NCBI GenBank assembly: GCA_046160725.1
Contig: JBJXHB010000200.1
Coordinates: 1 to 56,317, forward strand
Length of the DNA stretch: 56,317 bases
Direction: 5' to 3'
Source of the DNA: JBJXHB01 sp046160725
GTDB lineage: Bacteria > Pseudomonadota > Gammaproteobacteria > Burkholderiales > Burkholderiaceae_C
In this document: positions 36,492 to 44,815 of the stretch, one piece after another
Numbering within the stretch: position 1 is the stretch's first letter
Layout of the letters: every line of letters begins with the position of its first letter
Program-made: the position numbers and the translations under genes
The notes under the pieces: generated by a model
Told to the model about the DNA's origin: nothing
Database searches by the model: none
The model's input: the letters and a program-made list of their open reading frames with translations, nothing else

Positions 36492-37499
36492 TCAGGAAGA
36501 GCGCTCAACCGACCGAACGCATAAGTCTAGCAGAGCGGCACGCGCTGACGATGGCGGCAGCGCCATGGCGCTCGCGAGTGCATTGCTGGACTCCCGTCGC
36601 GCAGCCTCCCGGGTGGCATCCAGGGCCCCGGTCTCCCGAACGATCGTGACGATGTCGGCCAGGCGACGCTCCTCGCCATGCTCGATGGCATGGCGAATCA
36701 GGTCTCGCTGCTGCTGAGTGCCGCGTTCCATGGCCACGAGCAACGGCAAGGTCGGCTTGCCCTCGCGCAGGTCGCTTCCGACGTTCTTGCCAAGCTGCAG
36801 CGAATCGCCTTCATAGTCGAGCAGGTCATCCACGAGCTGAAAGGCCGTGCCCAGCGAGCGGCCATAGGCAGCACAGGCCTCCTCGACCACAGCAGAGGCA
36901 TCGGCCATGACAGCCCCCAGCCGCGCACTGGCCTCGAAGAGCTTGGCCGTCTTGTATCGGATGACCCGCAGATAGTCGTCGACCGAAACGTCGGGGTTGT
37001 GCATATTCATCAACTGCAAAACCTCCCCCTCCGCGATCACGTTGGTGGCGTCGGCAAGGACGTCCAGCACCCGCATCCGGTGGATCGACACCATCATCTG
37101 GAACGCGCGGGAGTACAGGAAATCACCGACCAGGACCGCTGCTGCGTTGCCGAAATGTGCGTTTGCTGTTTCGCGCCCACGGCGCAGCGCCGACTCATCG
37201 ACCACGTCGTCATGCAGCAAGGTCGCGGTATGAATGAACTCGACGATGGCTGCCAGGGTGTGCCGCTCGTCCCCATCGAAGCCCAGTGCGCGCGAGAACA
37301 GCAGTACCAGCCGAGGTCGGATCCGCTTGCCCCCGGCTCCGATGATGTAGCTGGAGATCTGGTTGATCAACGCAACGTCGGACCTCAGTCGTTGCTGGAT
37401 GACGAGGTCGACCTGCGCCATGTCCTGCGCCATTCCGTCGAGGTCGAGCGGGGCAACGGGCGGGTGGGCTTGCACGGGGATCGAAGGCTCCAAGGGCAC
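36492..37499 (-). CDS. ispB: Polyprenyl (octaprenyl) diphosphate synthase IspB
   Basis: A 335-residue trans-prenyltransferase that makes the side chain of ubiquinone. The first Asp-rich motif is DDVVD (97-101, in HTATLLHDDVVDE), the second DDLLD (224-228), and GGKRIRPRL binds the isopentenyl substrate. The start is GTG 37499, which lies only five bases after a perfect TATAAT. It is divergent from rplU-rpmA-obgE, the usual context. Chain length (octaprenyl) is taken from the family, not read directly. Confidence 0.92.
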   Translation of the reverse strand: MPLEPSIPVQAHPPVAPLDLDGMAQDMAQVDLVIQQRLRSDVALINQISSYIIGAGGKRIRPRLVLLFSRALGFDGDERHTLAAIVEFIHTATLLHDDVVDESALRRGRETANAHFGNAAAVLVGDFLYSRAFQMMVSIHRMRVLDVLADATNVIAEGEVLQLMNMHNPDVSVDDYLRVIRYKTAKLFEASARLGAVMADASAVVEEACAAYGRSLGTAFQLVDDLLDYEGDSLQLGKNVGSDLREGKPTLPLLVAMERGTQQQRDLIRHAIEHGEERRLADIVTIVRETGALDATREAARRESSNALASAMALPPSSARAALLDLCVRSVERSS

Positions 37500-37504
37500 C
37501 GCAA

Positions 37505-37510
37505 ATTATA
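37505..37510 (-). promoter_or_regulatory. -10 hexamer TATAAT immediately before ispB
   Basis: On the minus strand TATAAT is followed by TTGCG and then the GTG start at 37499, so transcription would start at the initiation codon. No Shine-Dalgarno fits between. An alternative is a later start codon in ispB. Confidence 0.45.
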
Positions 37511-37583
37511 GGAATGGGATCCGCCCGGCCGGCAGAAGGCGCCGCTGCGCTTCTGCCAGCTTCCGGCTGGTGCCTCAGGCTGC

Positions 37584-37589
37584 TATACT
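37584..37589 (+). promoter_or_regulatory. -10 of the rplU-rpmA promoter
   Basis: TATACT at 37584-37589 precedes a leader of about 60 bases to rplU. The hexamer 17 bases upstream, TTCCGG (37561-37566), is a weak -35. The leader contains GTCGG/CCGAC complementary segments (37622-37626 and 37637-37641). Confidence 0.45.
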
Positions 37590-37653
37590 TTTCGGTTCCG
37601 CGTTGCTCGGCCTTCTTTCAGGTCGGTAGCCGGATTCCGACGAAAGGGCACAT

Positions 37654-37965
37654 ATGTACGCGGTCATAAAAACCGGTGGCAAGCAATACAAGGTTGCAGC
37701 CGGCGAGAAGATCAAGGTAGAACAGATTGCTGCGGACGTGGGCCAGGAGATCGTGATCGAGCAGGTGTTGGCCGTCGGCGACGGCGCGGACATGAAGATC
37801 GGCACGCCCTGGGTGACGGGTGCAAGCGTGAAGGCGACGGTGGTCGCACATGGCAAGCACGACAAAGTGCGCATCTTCAAGATGCGCCGCCGCAAGCACT
37901 ATCAGCGCCATGCCGGCCATCGGCAGACATATACCGAGCTGCAGATCAGCGCGGTTGCAGGCTGA
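37654..37965 (+). CDS. rplU: 50S ribosomal protein L21
   Basis: A 103-residue ribosomal protein. MYAVIKTGGKQYKV at the start and the C-terminal FKMRRRKHYQRHAGHRQTYT are the L21 signatures; it binds 23S rRNA. AAAGGG (37643-37648) is the ribosome-binding site. It is followed 30 bases later by rpmA, the standard pair, ahead of obgE. Confidence 0.97.
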   Translation: MYAVIKTGGKQYKVAAGEKIKVEQIAADVGQEIVIEQVLAVGDGADMKIGTPWVTGASVKATVVAHGKHDKVRIFKMRRRKHYQRHAGHRQTYTELQISAVAG

Positions 37966-37995
37966 TCGGCGCGCTCAACCCAGGAGTTCTGAAAC

Positions 37996-38253
37996 ATGGC
38001 ACAGAAAAAGGGCGGCGGCTCCACTCGAAACGGCCGCGACTCACAACCAAAAATGTTGGGTGTGAAAGTCTTTGGTGGACAAGTGGTCACCGCAGGCAGC
38101 ATCCTCGTGCGCCAGCGCGGTACGGTGTTTCATGCCGGTAACAACGTCGGCATAGGCCGCGACCACTCGCTGTTCGCGTTGGTAGATGGCAGCGTCAGCT
38201 ACCGTACGCAGGGTGCGTTAAACCGACAGACCGTCAGCGTCACGCCGGCCTGA
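37996..38253 (+). CDS. rpmA: 50S ribosomal protein L27
   Basis: An 85-residue protein with the L27 start AQKKGGGSTRNGRDSQPKMLG and GSILVRQRGT. The N-terminus lacks the Firmicutes-type cleaved extension; in bacteria of this type it reaches the peptidyl-transferase centre directly. GGAG precedes the ATG by eight to nine bases. A strong hairpin follows at 38277-38300. Confidence 0.97.
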   Translation: MAQKKGGGSTRNGRDSQPKMLGVKVFGGQVVTAGSILVRQRGTVFHAGNNVGIGRDHSLFALVDGSVSYRTQGALNRQTVSVTPA

Positions 38254-38276
38254 CCACGGTCGGGCGCCGGCATACC

Positions 38277-38308
38277 GAAGCCCCGGCCAGCCGGGGCTTC
38301 GTCGTTTT
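38277..38308 (+). terminator. Rho-independent terminator/attenuator between rpmA and obgE
   Basis: GAAGCCCCGG (38277-38286) and CCGGGGCTTC (38291-38300) form a perfect 10-bp stem with CCAG loop, followed by GTCGTTTT. It should end most rplU-rpmA transcripts and let some through to obgE, 20 bases downstream. Confidence 0.75.
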
Positions 38309-38320
38309 GGGGGCAAGGCG

Positions 38321-39445
38321 ATGAAGTTCGTCGATGAAGCGGTGATCGATGTCGTGGCCGGCAATGGCGGGGCCGGATGCGTCAGCTTCCGCCGCGAGAA
38401 ATCGATCCCTTTCGGTGGGCCCAACGGTGGCGACGGCGGCCGCGGAGGCAGCGTGTTTGCCGAGGGTGATCGCAACCTCAACACGTTAATCGACTACCGC
38501 TACGCCAGGCGCCACGAGGCCCGCAATGGGGAGTCCGGTCGGGGCGCCGATCAATTCGGTGCGGCAGCTGATGACATCGTGCTGCGCATGCCGGTCGGCA
38601 CCATCGTGACTGACATCGACACGGGCGAGCGGGTCGCGGAACTGCTTGAGCACGGTGAGCGTGTGGTGCTGGCTCAGGGTGGCGACGGCGGATTCGGCAA
38701 TCTGCACTTCAAGACCAGCACCAACCGCGCGCCACGTCAGAAGACCCCCGGCTGGCCTGGTGGCCAGCGCAAGCTTCAGCTGGAATTGCGGGTGCTGGCC
38801 GATGTCGGCCTACTGGGCATGCCCAATGCGGGCAAGTCGACGCTGATCGCCGCGATCTCCAATGCTCGGCCCAAGATTGCTGACTACCCGTTTACGACCC
38901 TGCATCCGAATCTGGGCGTGGTGCGCGCCGGTCCCGACCGCAGCTTCGTGGTCGCCGACATCCCGGGGCTGATCGAGGGCGCGTCCGAAGGTGCCGGGCT
39001 TGGCCACCAGTTCCTGCGGCATCTGCAGCGCACCAGGCTGCTGCTGCATCTGGTGGACTTCGCGCCTTTCGACGCGGCCACCGACCCGGTCGGCCAGATC
39101 AGAGCGATCGTCAAGGAGCTGAAGGCCTATGACGCACAGCTCCATGCCAAGCCGCGATGGCTGGTGCTAAACAAGTGCGACATGCTGGATCCCGAGGTGC
39201 AAGCTGACCGCATGGCCGACCTGGTTCGCCGCTTGCGATGGAAAGGGCCGGTGTTTGCCGTATCGGCGTTGACACGGCGCGGCCTGGACCCACTGGTGCA
39301 GGCGGTTTATGACCATGTGGCCGCCGCACGCGTTCCGCCTGGACCGGACGCCGATCCGCGTTTCGATGAGCCAGTCGCCGCTGTTCCGACGCCCGTCGAT
39401 TCATCGGTAACGGGCCGACGCGCCAAGCCTGAATCGGGGCGATGA
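38321..39445 (+). CDS. obgE: ObgE (CgtA) essential GTPase
   Basis: A 374-residue GTPase acting in 50S maturation and the stringent response. The glycine-rich Obg domain comes first (GNGGAGCVSFRREK, GGDGGRGG). The G domain follows with G1 GMPNAGKST (166-174), G3 DIPGLIEGA, G4 NKCD and G5 SALTRRG. A short variable C-terminus ends the chain. It is downstream of rplU-rpmA behind a terminator and overlaps proB by four bases (ATGA). Confidence 0.95.
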   Translation: MKFVDEAVIDVVAGNGGAGCVSFRREKSIPFGGPNGGDGGRGGSVFAEGDRNLNTLIDYRYARRHEARNGESGRGADQFGAAADDIVLRMPVGTIVTDIDTGERVAELLEHGERVVLAQGGDGGFGNLHFKTSTNRAPRQKTPGWPGGQRKLQLELRVLADVGLLGMPNAGKSTLIAAISNARPKIADYPFTTLHPNLGVVRAGPDRSFVVADIPGLIEGASEGAGLGHQFLRHLQRTRLLLHLVDFAPFDAATDPVGQIRAIVKELKAYDAQLHAKPRWLVLNKCDMLDPEVQADRMADLVRRLRWKGPVFAVSALTRRGLDPLVQAVYDHVAAARVPPGPDADPRFDEPVAAVPTPVDSSVTGRRAKPESGR

Positions 39446-40560
39446 CCAGCTTTGTTGCGTCCGCGCGCCGGTTGGTTGTTAAGGTTGGCTCCAGCCTTGT
39501 CACCAACGAGGGCAAGGGTGTCGACGCTGCGGCCGTCGGCAACTGGTGTCGCCAGTTGGCTGGCCTGGCGACTCAGGGGCGAGAGGTGGTCATGGTTTCC
39601 AGCGGCGCGATTGCCGAGGGCATGAAGCGGCTGGGTTGGACCAAGCGGCCGCGTGAGTTGCATGAGTTGCAGGCGGCTGCATCAGTTGGGCAGATGGGCC
39701 TGGCTCAGATGTACGAGACGCAGCTATCGACCTATGGGCTCAAGAGTGCGCAGATCCTGCTCACCCATGCGGACCTGGCGGACCGTGAGCGCTATCTCAA
39801 TGCACGTTCGACCTTGCTGACCCTGCTGTCGCTGCAGGTGGTCCCAGTCATCAACGAAAACGACACGGTCGTCAACGACGAAATCAAGTTTGGTGACAAC
39901 GATACCTTGGGTGCCCTGGTGGCCAATCTGATCGAGGCCGACGCCTTGATCATCCTCACCGACCAGAAGGGTCTGTATTCGGCCGATCCTCGGCGGGACC
40001 CCCAGGCCCACTTGATCAGCCAGGCGCGGGCCGGCGATCCGGCGCTGGAGGGCATGGCCGGCGGCAGCGGTTCGGCTCTAGGTCGCGGCGGCATGCTGAC
40101 CAAGGTGCAAGCGGCGCGTCGTGCGGCGGGCAGCGGTGCGGGAACCGTGATCGCCTGGGGCCGGGAACCAGACGTGCTGCTGAGGCTGGCCGCTGGCCAG
40201 TCCATTGGCACCGCATTGGAAGCCGCAACCCCGAAGCTTGCAGCCCGCAAGCAATGGATGCTCGATCACCTTCAACTCAAGGGTGCCGTGGTGGTCGATG
40301 ATGGGGCCGTCCACAAGTTGCGCGCTGAGGGCAAGAGCCTGCTGCCGATCGGCGTGATCCAAGTGAGTGGAGACTTCATGCGTGGCGACGTCGTCGCCGT
40401 GCGTTCGGTCGCCGGCGACGACCTGGCGCGCGGCCTGATCAACTACTCCTCAACCGAGGCGCGACTGATCATGCGAAAGCCGTCGTCGCAGATCGAGGCA
40501 CTGCTGGGATTCTCGAACGAGGCGGAGCTGATACACCGAGACAACCTCGTCCTGGTGTAG
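39442..40560 (+). CDS. proB: Glutamate 5-kinase
   Basis: A 372-residue kinase for the first step of proline synthesis. The amino-acid-kinase domain shows VVKVGSSLVTN at the start, VSSGAIAEGMKRLG and INENDTVVNDEIKFGDND, with the GGMLTKVQAARRA loop. A PUA domain (about residues 280-372) follows, as in the long form. It is coupled to obgE by ATGA, a usual Burkholderiales order. Feedback inhibition by proline is known for the family. Confidence 0.95.
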   Translation: MTSFVASARRLVVKVGSSLVTNEGKGVDAAAVGNWCRQLAGLATQGREVVMVSSGAIAEGMKRLGWTKRPRELHELQAAASVGQMGLAQMYETQLSTYGLKSAQILLTHADLADRERYLNARSTLLTLLSLQVVPVINENDTVVNDEIKFGDNDTLGALVANLIEADALIILTDQKGLYSADPRRDPQAHLISQARAGDPALEGMAGGSGSALGRGGMLTKVQAARRAAGSGAGTVIAWGREPDVLLRLAAGQSIGTALEAATPKLAARKQWMLDHLQLKGAVVVDDGAVHKLRAEGKSLLPIGVIQVSGDFMRGDVVAVRSVAGDDLARGLINYSSTEARLIMRKPSSQIEALLGFSNEAELIHRDNLVLV

Positions 40561-40586
40561 GGCAGGGCCGCGCCCCGGGGGTGCCT

Positions 40587-41168
40587 TCAGTCCTGCGTCC
40601 CCATGCGCGATGGCGCAGATGGCTCGCCGGGTTCTTGCGGTTCTGCCGGCCCCCGTCCTCGGATACCAGAGCGCAAGAACCGGTTCTGCGGTTGGACACG
40701 CGGCAGGAACCGCGCGAGTTCGTTCAACGCTGACTCATAGACACCACGCTTGAACTCGATCACCAGTTCAAGCGGAACCCAGTACTCATTCCATCGCCAG
40801 GCATCGAATTCGGGATGGTCCGTAGCGCGCAGGTCGAGATCGGTGTCCCGCCCGACCAGCCTCAGCAGAAACCAGATCTGCTTCTGCCCACGATAGTGGC
40901 CACGAGCCTCGCGGCGGATGAAGTGGTCGGGCACTTCGTAGCGCAGCCAATCCCGGGTGCGCGCCAGCACGCGCACATGCTCGGGTCGCAGGCCGACCTC
41001 TTCATGCAGCTCCCGGAACATGGCTTGTTCCGGCGACTCGCCGTACTTGATGCCGCCCTGCGGAAACTGCCACGAGTGCGTGCGCAGCCGCTTGCCCCAG
41101 AAGACCTGGTTCCGCGCGTTCAGCAGGATGATGCCGACGTTGGGCCTGAAGCCCTCCCGGTCGAGCAT
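40587..41168 (-). CDS. rppH: RNA 5'-pyrophosphohydrolase RppH (Nudix)
   Basis: A 193-residue Nudix enzyme that removes pyrophosphate from mRNA 5' ends and triggers decay. The Nudix box lies at residues 38-60 (GGI...GE...REL.EEVGL, all catalytic residues present). MLDREGFRPNVGIILLN and GQKQIWFLLRL are RppH-typical. A polar Arg/Pro/Glu tail of about 30 residues extends beyond the catalytic domain. It is divergent from proS, the normal context. Confidence 0.93.
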   Translation of the reverse strand: MLDREGFRPNVGIILLNARNQVFWGKRLRTHSWQFPQGGIKYGESPEQAMFRELHEEVGLRPEHVRVLARTRDWLRYEVPDHFIRREARGHYRGQKQIWFLLRLVGRDTDLDLRATDHPEFDAWRWNEYWVPLELVIEFKRGVYESALNELARFLPRVQPQNRFLRSGIRGRGPAEPQEPGEPSAPSRMGTQD

Positions 41169-41319
41169 AATCGCACCCCGATTCTTTGACTGAGGTCATT
41201 ATTGCACCGGGGTTCTGCGCTGTGTGAGTCCGCGCATACCCGCATGCCAGGTGCCTCGGGCACATCATGTCGGCGCTGACCTCCACAAGCCGCCCGCGGG
41301 ATGCGGACGCACCATCATC

Positions 41320-43068
41320 ATGAAGGCCAGCCAGTTCTTCGTTTCCACGCTCAAAGAGGCACCTTCCGACGCGGAGGTCATCAGCCATCAACTGATGATG
41401 CGTGCCGGCATGATCAAACGGCTGGGGGCCGGCATCTACAGCTACATGCCGATGGGCCTGAGGGTGATCCGCAAGGTCGAGGCCATCATCCGCGAGGAGA
41501 TGAACCGGGCGGGCGCTGTGGAGTTGCTGATGCCTGTTGTGCAGCCTGCCGAGTTGTGGCAAGAGACGCGGCGGTTCCAGGACTATGGGCCCGAGCTTTT
41601 GCGGGTCAAGGACCGGCATCAACGCGACTTTGTCATCCAGCCCACCAGCGAAGAGGTGATCACCGACATCGCGCGCCAGGAGCTGCGCAGCTACAAGCAG
41701 CTGCCACGAAATTTCTATCACATTCAGACCAAATTCCGGGACGAGCGCCGCCCGCGCTTTGGCGTGATGCGAGGGCGGGAGTTCACGATGAAGGATGCGT
41801 ACTCCTTCGATCGGGACCAGGCGTCCGCAATGAAAAGCTACCAGGCGATGTACGACAGCTACTGCCGCATCTTTGACCGATTCGGTCTGAAGTACCGTGC
41901 AGTGGCTGCGGATACGGGGGCGATCGGCGGCGATGCCTCGCATGAGTTCCAGGTCATTGCCGATACCGGCGAGGACGCGATCGCCTACTGCCCGACCAGC
42001 GCATATGCCGCGAACGTCGAACTGGCCGAAGCCCTGCCGTTGATCGCCGAGCGTGCGGCCCCTGCACAGGCACTGGCACGGACGCCGACACCGGGTCGCA
42101 GCACTTGTGAGGATGTCGCCAAACTTCTGGGCGTGCCGTTGCAGCAGACCATCAAGTCGCTGGTGCTGGCCACCGACCAGACCGATGGCGATGGTCATGT
42201 GGTCCAGACCACCATCTGGTTGCTTCTGGTGCGTGGCGACCACGGGCTCAACGAGATCAAGTCCGGCAAGCTGCCGGGCCTGAAGGCGGGCTTTCGGTTC
42301 GCGACGGTGTCCGAGATTGAGGCGCACTTCGGCTGCAAGCCGGGCTACCTCGGACCGATCGCTGCTATCCGCCCGGTGAAGGTGGTTGCCGACCGGACGG
42401 TCGCGGCCATGTCCGACTTCATCTGCGGTGCCAACGCCGAGGACTTCCACTTAACGGGTGTCAACTGGGGCCGTGATTTGCCCGAGCCTGACCTCGTGGC
42501 CGATATCCGCAATGTCGTGGCGGGTGACCCGTCACCCGATGGCCAGGGTGTTCTGGCCATCCAGCGCGGCATCGAGGTCGGGCACGTCTTCTATCTCGGC
42601 ACCAAGAAGTACAGCGAGCCAATGAACGCGGTCTATCTGGACGAGGCAGGCAAGCCGCGCCCGTTCGAGATGGGTTGCTATGGCATCGGCGTCACGCGCA
42701 TCCTGGGCGCGGCGATCGAGCAAAGTCATGATGAGCGAGGGATCATCTGGCCCGCGGCCATCGCTCCCTTCGAGGTTGTCATCTGCCCGATCGGCATGGA
42801 TCGCAGTGCCGAGGTGCGCGAGGCGGCGCAGGCTCTGCATACGCAATTGCTGGCTGCCGGTGCCGATGTGATCATGGACGATCGCGGCGAGCGTCCGGGG
42901 GCCATGTTCGCGGATTGGGAACTGGTCGGCGTACCGCTTCGTGTCGTCCTGTCGGACCGTGGCCTGAAGGCCGGCACGGCAGAGATCCAAGGGCGCCGCG
43001 ATGCGCAGGCCTCGGCAGTTCCGCTGAGCGAGGCAGCGTCAAGAGTCCAGGCCCTGCTCGGCCGGTGA
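41320..43068 (+). CDS. proS: Prolyl-tRNA synthetase (bacterial type with editing insertion)
   Basis: A 582-residue class II synthetase. The catalytic core starts MKASQFFVSTLKEAP with the motif 1 region GIYSYMPMGLRVIRKVE, motif 2 FRDERRPRFGVMRGREFTMKD (about 145-165, in part) and motif 3 GIGVTRILGA. The INS editing domain (about 230-390) and C-terminal anticodon-binding domain are present. ATG 41320 gives the standard N-terminus; the frame is open 32 codons further up but without resemblance. GTGA couples it to the next gene. Confidence 0.95.
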   Translation: MKASQFFVSTLKEAPSDAEVISHQLMMRAGMIKRLGAGIYSYMPMGLRVIRKVEAIIREEMNRAGAVELLMPVVQPAELWQETRRFQDYGPELLRVKDRHQRDFVIQPTSEEVITDIARQELRSYKQLPRNFYHIQTKFRDERRPRFGVMRGREFTMKDAYSFDRDQASAMKSYQAMYDSYCRIFDRFGLKYRAVAADTGAIGGDASHEFQVIADTGEDAIAYCPTSAYAANVELAEALPLIAERAAPAQALARTPTPGRSTCEDVAKLLGVPLQQTIKSLVLATDQTDGDGHVVQTTIWLLLVRGDHGLNEIKSGKLPGLKAGFRFATVSEIEAHFGCKPGYLGPIAAIRPVKVVADRTVAAMSDFICGANAEDFHLTGVNWGRDLPEPDLVADIRNVVAGDPSPDGQGVLAIQRGIEVGHVFYLGTKKYSEPMNAVYLDEAGKPRPFEMGCYGIGVTRILGAAIEQSHDERGIIWPAAIAPFEVVICPIGMDRSAEVREAAQALHTQLLAAGADVIMDDRGERPGAMFADWELVGVPLRVVLSDRGLKAGTAEIQGRRDAQASAVPLSEAASRVQALLGR

Positions 43069-43706
43069 CCCAGGCACCGTCGGCGTCGCGTCGCGCGTTG
43101 CTGGCGGCTGCCGCAGGCGGTTGGCTGGCCCTCGACGCGCCGCCGGTTTCGGCCGGTCGTCAGCTGGAGGAGCCATTGGCGGACGCGGTGCGCACCGCTT
43201 TGAGCGCCGCCGTTGCCGATGTCGCACCACCACGGCCCCAGTTCTCGTCGGCCGACCAGCGCGTGGCCTACCTGCAGTGGAAGGGGGCGATGAGCGAGGC
43301 CTTACGCCGCTACAAGGCCGACTACAACGCCCGTGTCGACTTCCTGGGAACGCTCTGGTACGAGTGCAGTCGCGCCGGACTGGAGCCAGAGCTGGTTCTG
43401 GGCCTGATCCAGGTCGAAAGCGGATTCCGCAAGTACGTGGTCAGCAGCGCCGGCGCGCTCGGCTATATGCAGGTCATGCCGTTCTGGGCCCGGTTGATCG
43501 GGCAGGGCGACCCGGGTCGCCTGTTCCATTTGCAGACCAACTTGCGCTTCGGCTGCGTGATCCTGCGCCACTACCTCGACATCGAGAGGGGGGACCTGGC
43601 GATGGCACTCGGCCGCTACAACGGCAGTCGTGGCCAACCGCAGTACCCGTTGGCGGTGCTGGCCACCCGGCTGCAATGGCTGGGTCGACGTCCGGCCAGG
43701 AGCTGA
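43065..43706 (+). CDS. Lytic transglycosylase (SLT domain) with Tat-like leader
   Basis: A 213-residue exported peptidoglycan lyase. Residues 1-30 form a leader with twin arginines (SASRRALLAAAAGG) and a VSA cleavage site. The SLT domain follows, with catalytic Glu118 in LIQVESGF, then AGALGYMQVMPFW and LGRYNGSRG. The GTG start overlaps the proS stop (GTGA), so it is probably translated by reinitiation. It has no lipobox, so it should be soluble in the periplasm. Confidence 0.85.
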   Translation: MTQAPSASRRALLAAAAGGWLALDAPPVSAGRQLEEPLADAVRTALSAAVADVAPPRPQFSSADQRVAYLQWKGAMSEALRRYKADYNARVDFLGTLWYECSRAGLEPELVLGLIQVESGFRKYVVSSAGALGYMQVMPFWARLIGQGDPGRLFHLQTNLRFGCVILRHYLDIERGDLAMALGRYNGSRGQPQYPLAVLATRLQWLGRRPARS

Positions 43707-43734
43707 GGCGCTGGATGGGCGCGCCAGCGCTGGC

Positions 43735-44046
43735 TCAGGCCGACAGCAGCTGTTTCAGCTCACCACTCTGATACATCTCCATCATGATGTCGGAGCCACC
43801 CACGAACTCACCGTCGACATAGAGCTGCGGGATCGTCGGCCAGTTCGAATACTCCTTGATGCCCTGCCGGATCATGTCATCGTCCAGCACATTGACGGTG
43901 GCCAGGTCCTGGACGCCGCAGGCCTTGAGGACCTGGATGGCGCGGCCAGAGAAGCCGCACATCGGAAACTGGCTGGTTCCCTTCATGAAGAGCACGACTT
44001 TGTGGCCCTTGACGATCTGGTCGATCTGCGAATGAATGTCACTCAT
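43735..44046 (-). CDS. grxD: Monothiol glutaredoxin Grx4
   Basis: A 103-residue CGFS-type glutaredoxin that carries and transfers [2Fe-2S] clusters. The active site is PMCGFSG with Cys30; KGTSQFP precedes it, and WPTIPQLYVDGEFVGGSDIM is the glutathione-binding region. It is the last gene of the hemA-prfA-prmC group. TATAAA on the minus strand at 44083-44078 may be a -10 of its own promoter. Confidence 0.95.
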   Translation of the reverse strand: MSDIHSQIDQIVKGHKVVLFMKGTSQFPMCGFSGRAIQVLKACGVQDLATVNVLDDDMIRQGIKEYSNWPTIPQLYVDGEFVGGSDIMMEMYQSGELKQLLSA

Positions 44047-44155
44047 GTTGCACGGATGCGGCGGTTCAGGATCGCCGTTTATACGGCAAACCGAAGCGGG
44101 CGATCGATGGGGTCCGCCATAGTCCCCAATGACTATCGGTGGTCGGCCCGGCCGA

Positions 44156-44725
44156 TCAGAAGCGGTAGGACATCCCGAGCCGCAGTACCGGCGTCAGCCG
44201 AAGGTCGCGCACCAGGTTGTCCAGGCCGCTGATGTCGGAAAGTCGACTCAGGCCGGCCGCCCCCGGGTTCTGCGCCGCCACACCCAGATCGGCGCGAAAT
44301 CCAAAAGCGCCGTCCAGCGCGGATACGGCATAGCCCAGACCGAGGTACGACCACGTGCTGGCCTCGGGCGTCGCAGACAGCCGCAGGCCGCCTCCGGTGG
44401 CGCTGAACGCTGAGTCGACGCGGGGTGCCGCCATCGGCATGACGACGGCGCCTCGCTGGCCGTGCAGGAGGCCACCGGTCAGGCTCAATGACCCTAGGCT
44501 TTGCGGCCCGAACCGCAACCGACCCAACTGATATTCCCCGACCAGCCGCATGGACGGCCGAGGTACCGCGGAAGGTTGAGCCAGGTGGTTGCCTGGTGCC
44601 CACTCCAGCCGCGCCTGCCAGGGCGCCTTTGTCGAGGCGTCGGGCTCCAACCTCAGGCCCTGCCCCTGCCCAAACGAAGCCGTGCTTGCAGCAACGAGCG
44701 CAAGGGCAACGACGGTGCGGTTCAT
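44156..44725 (-). CDS. Small exported protein, likely outer-membrane beta-barrel, function unknown
   Basis: A 189-residue protein with a signal peptide (about 1-19, ending SFG) and alternating, Gly- and aromatic-rich strands such as PSMRLVGEYQLGRL, WSYLGLGYAVS and FGFRADLGVAA. It ends LRLGMSYRF, with a C-terminal phenylalanine as in outer-membrane barrels. AAGGAGG lies six bases before the ATG at 44725, one of the best ribosome-binding sites in the window. It sits between prmC and grxD with about 90-110 bases on each side. I do not recognise a named family; an OmpW/OmpA-like eight-stranded barrel is possible. Confidence 0.7.
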   Translation of the reverse strand: MNRTVVALALVAASTASFGQGQGLRLEPDASTKAPWQARLEWAPGNHLAQPSAVPRPSMRLVGEYQLGRLRFGPQSLGSLSLTGGLLHGQRGAVVMPMAAPRVDSAFSATGGGLRLSATPEASTWSYLGLGYAVSALDGAFGFRADLGVAAQNPGAAGLSRLSDISGLDNLVRDLRLTPVLRLGMSYRF

Positions 44726-44815
44726 GACGACCTCCTTCAGGCTGGGCACTGCGGTCCGATTGATCGTACGCCTTGCGCGCCAGCCTGCCACCCTCAGAAG
44801 GGGTGCACAAGTGCG

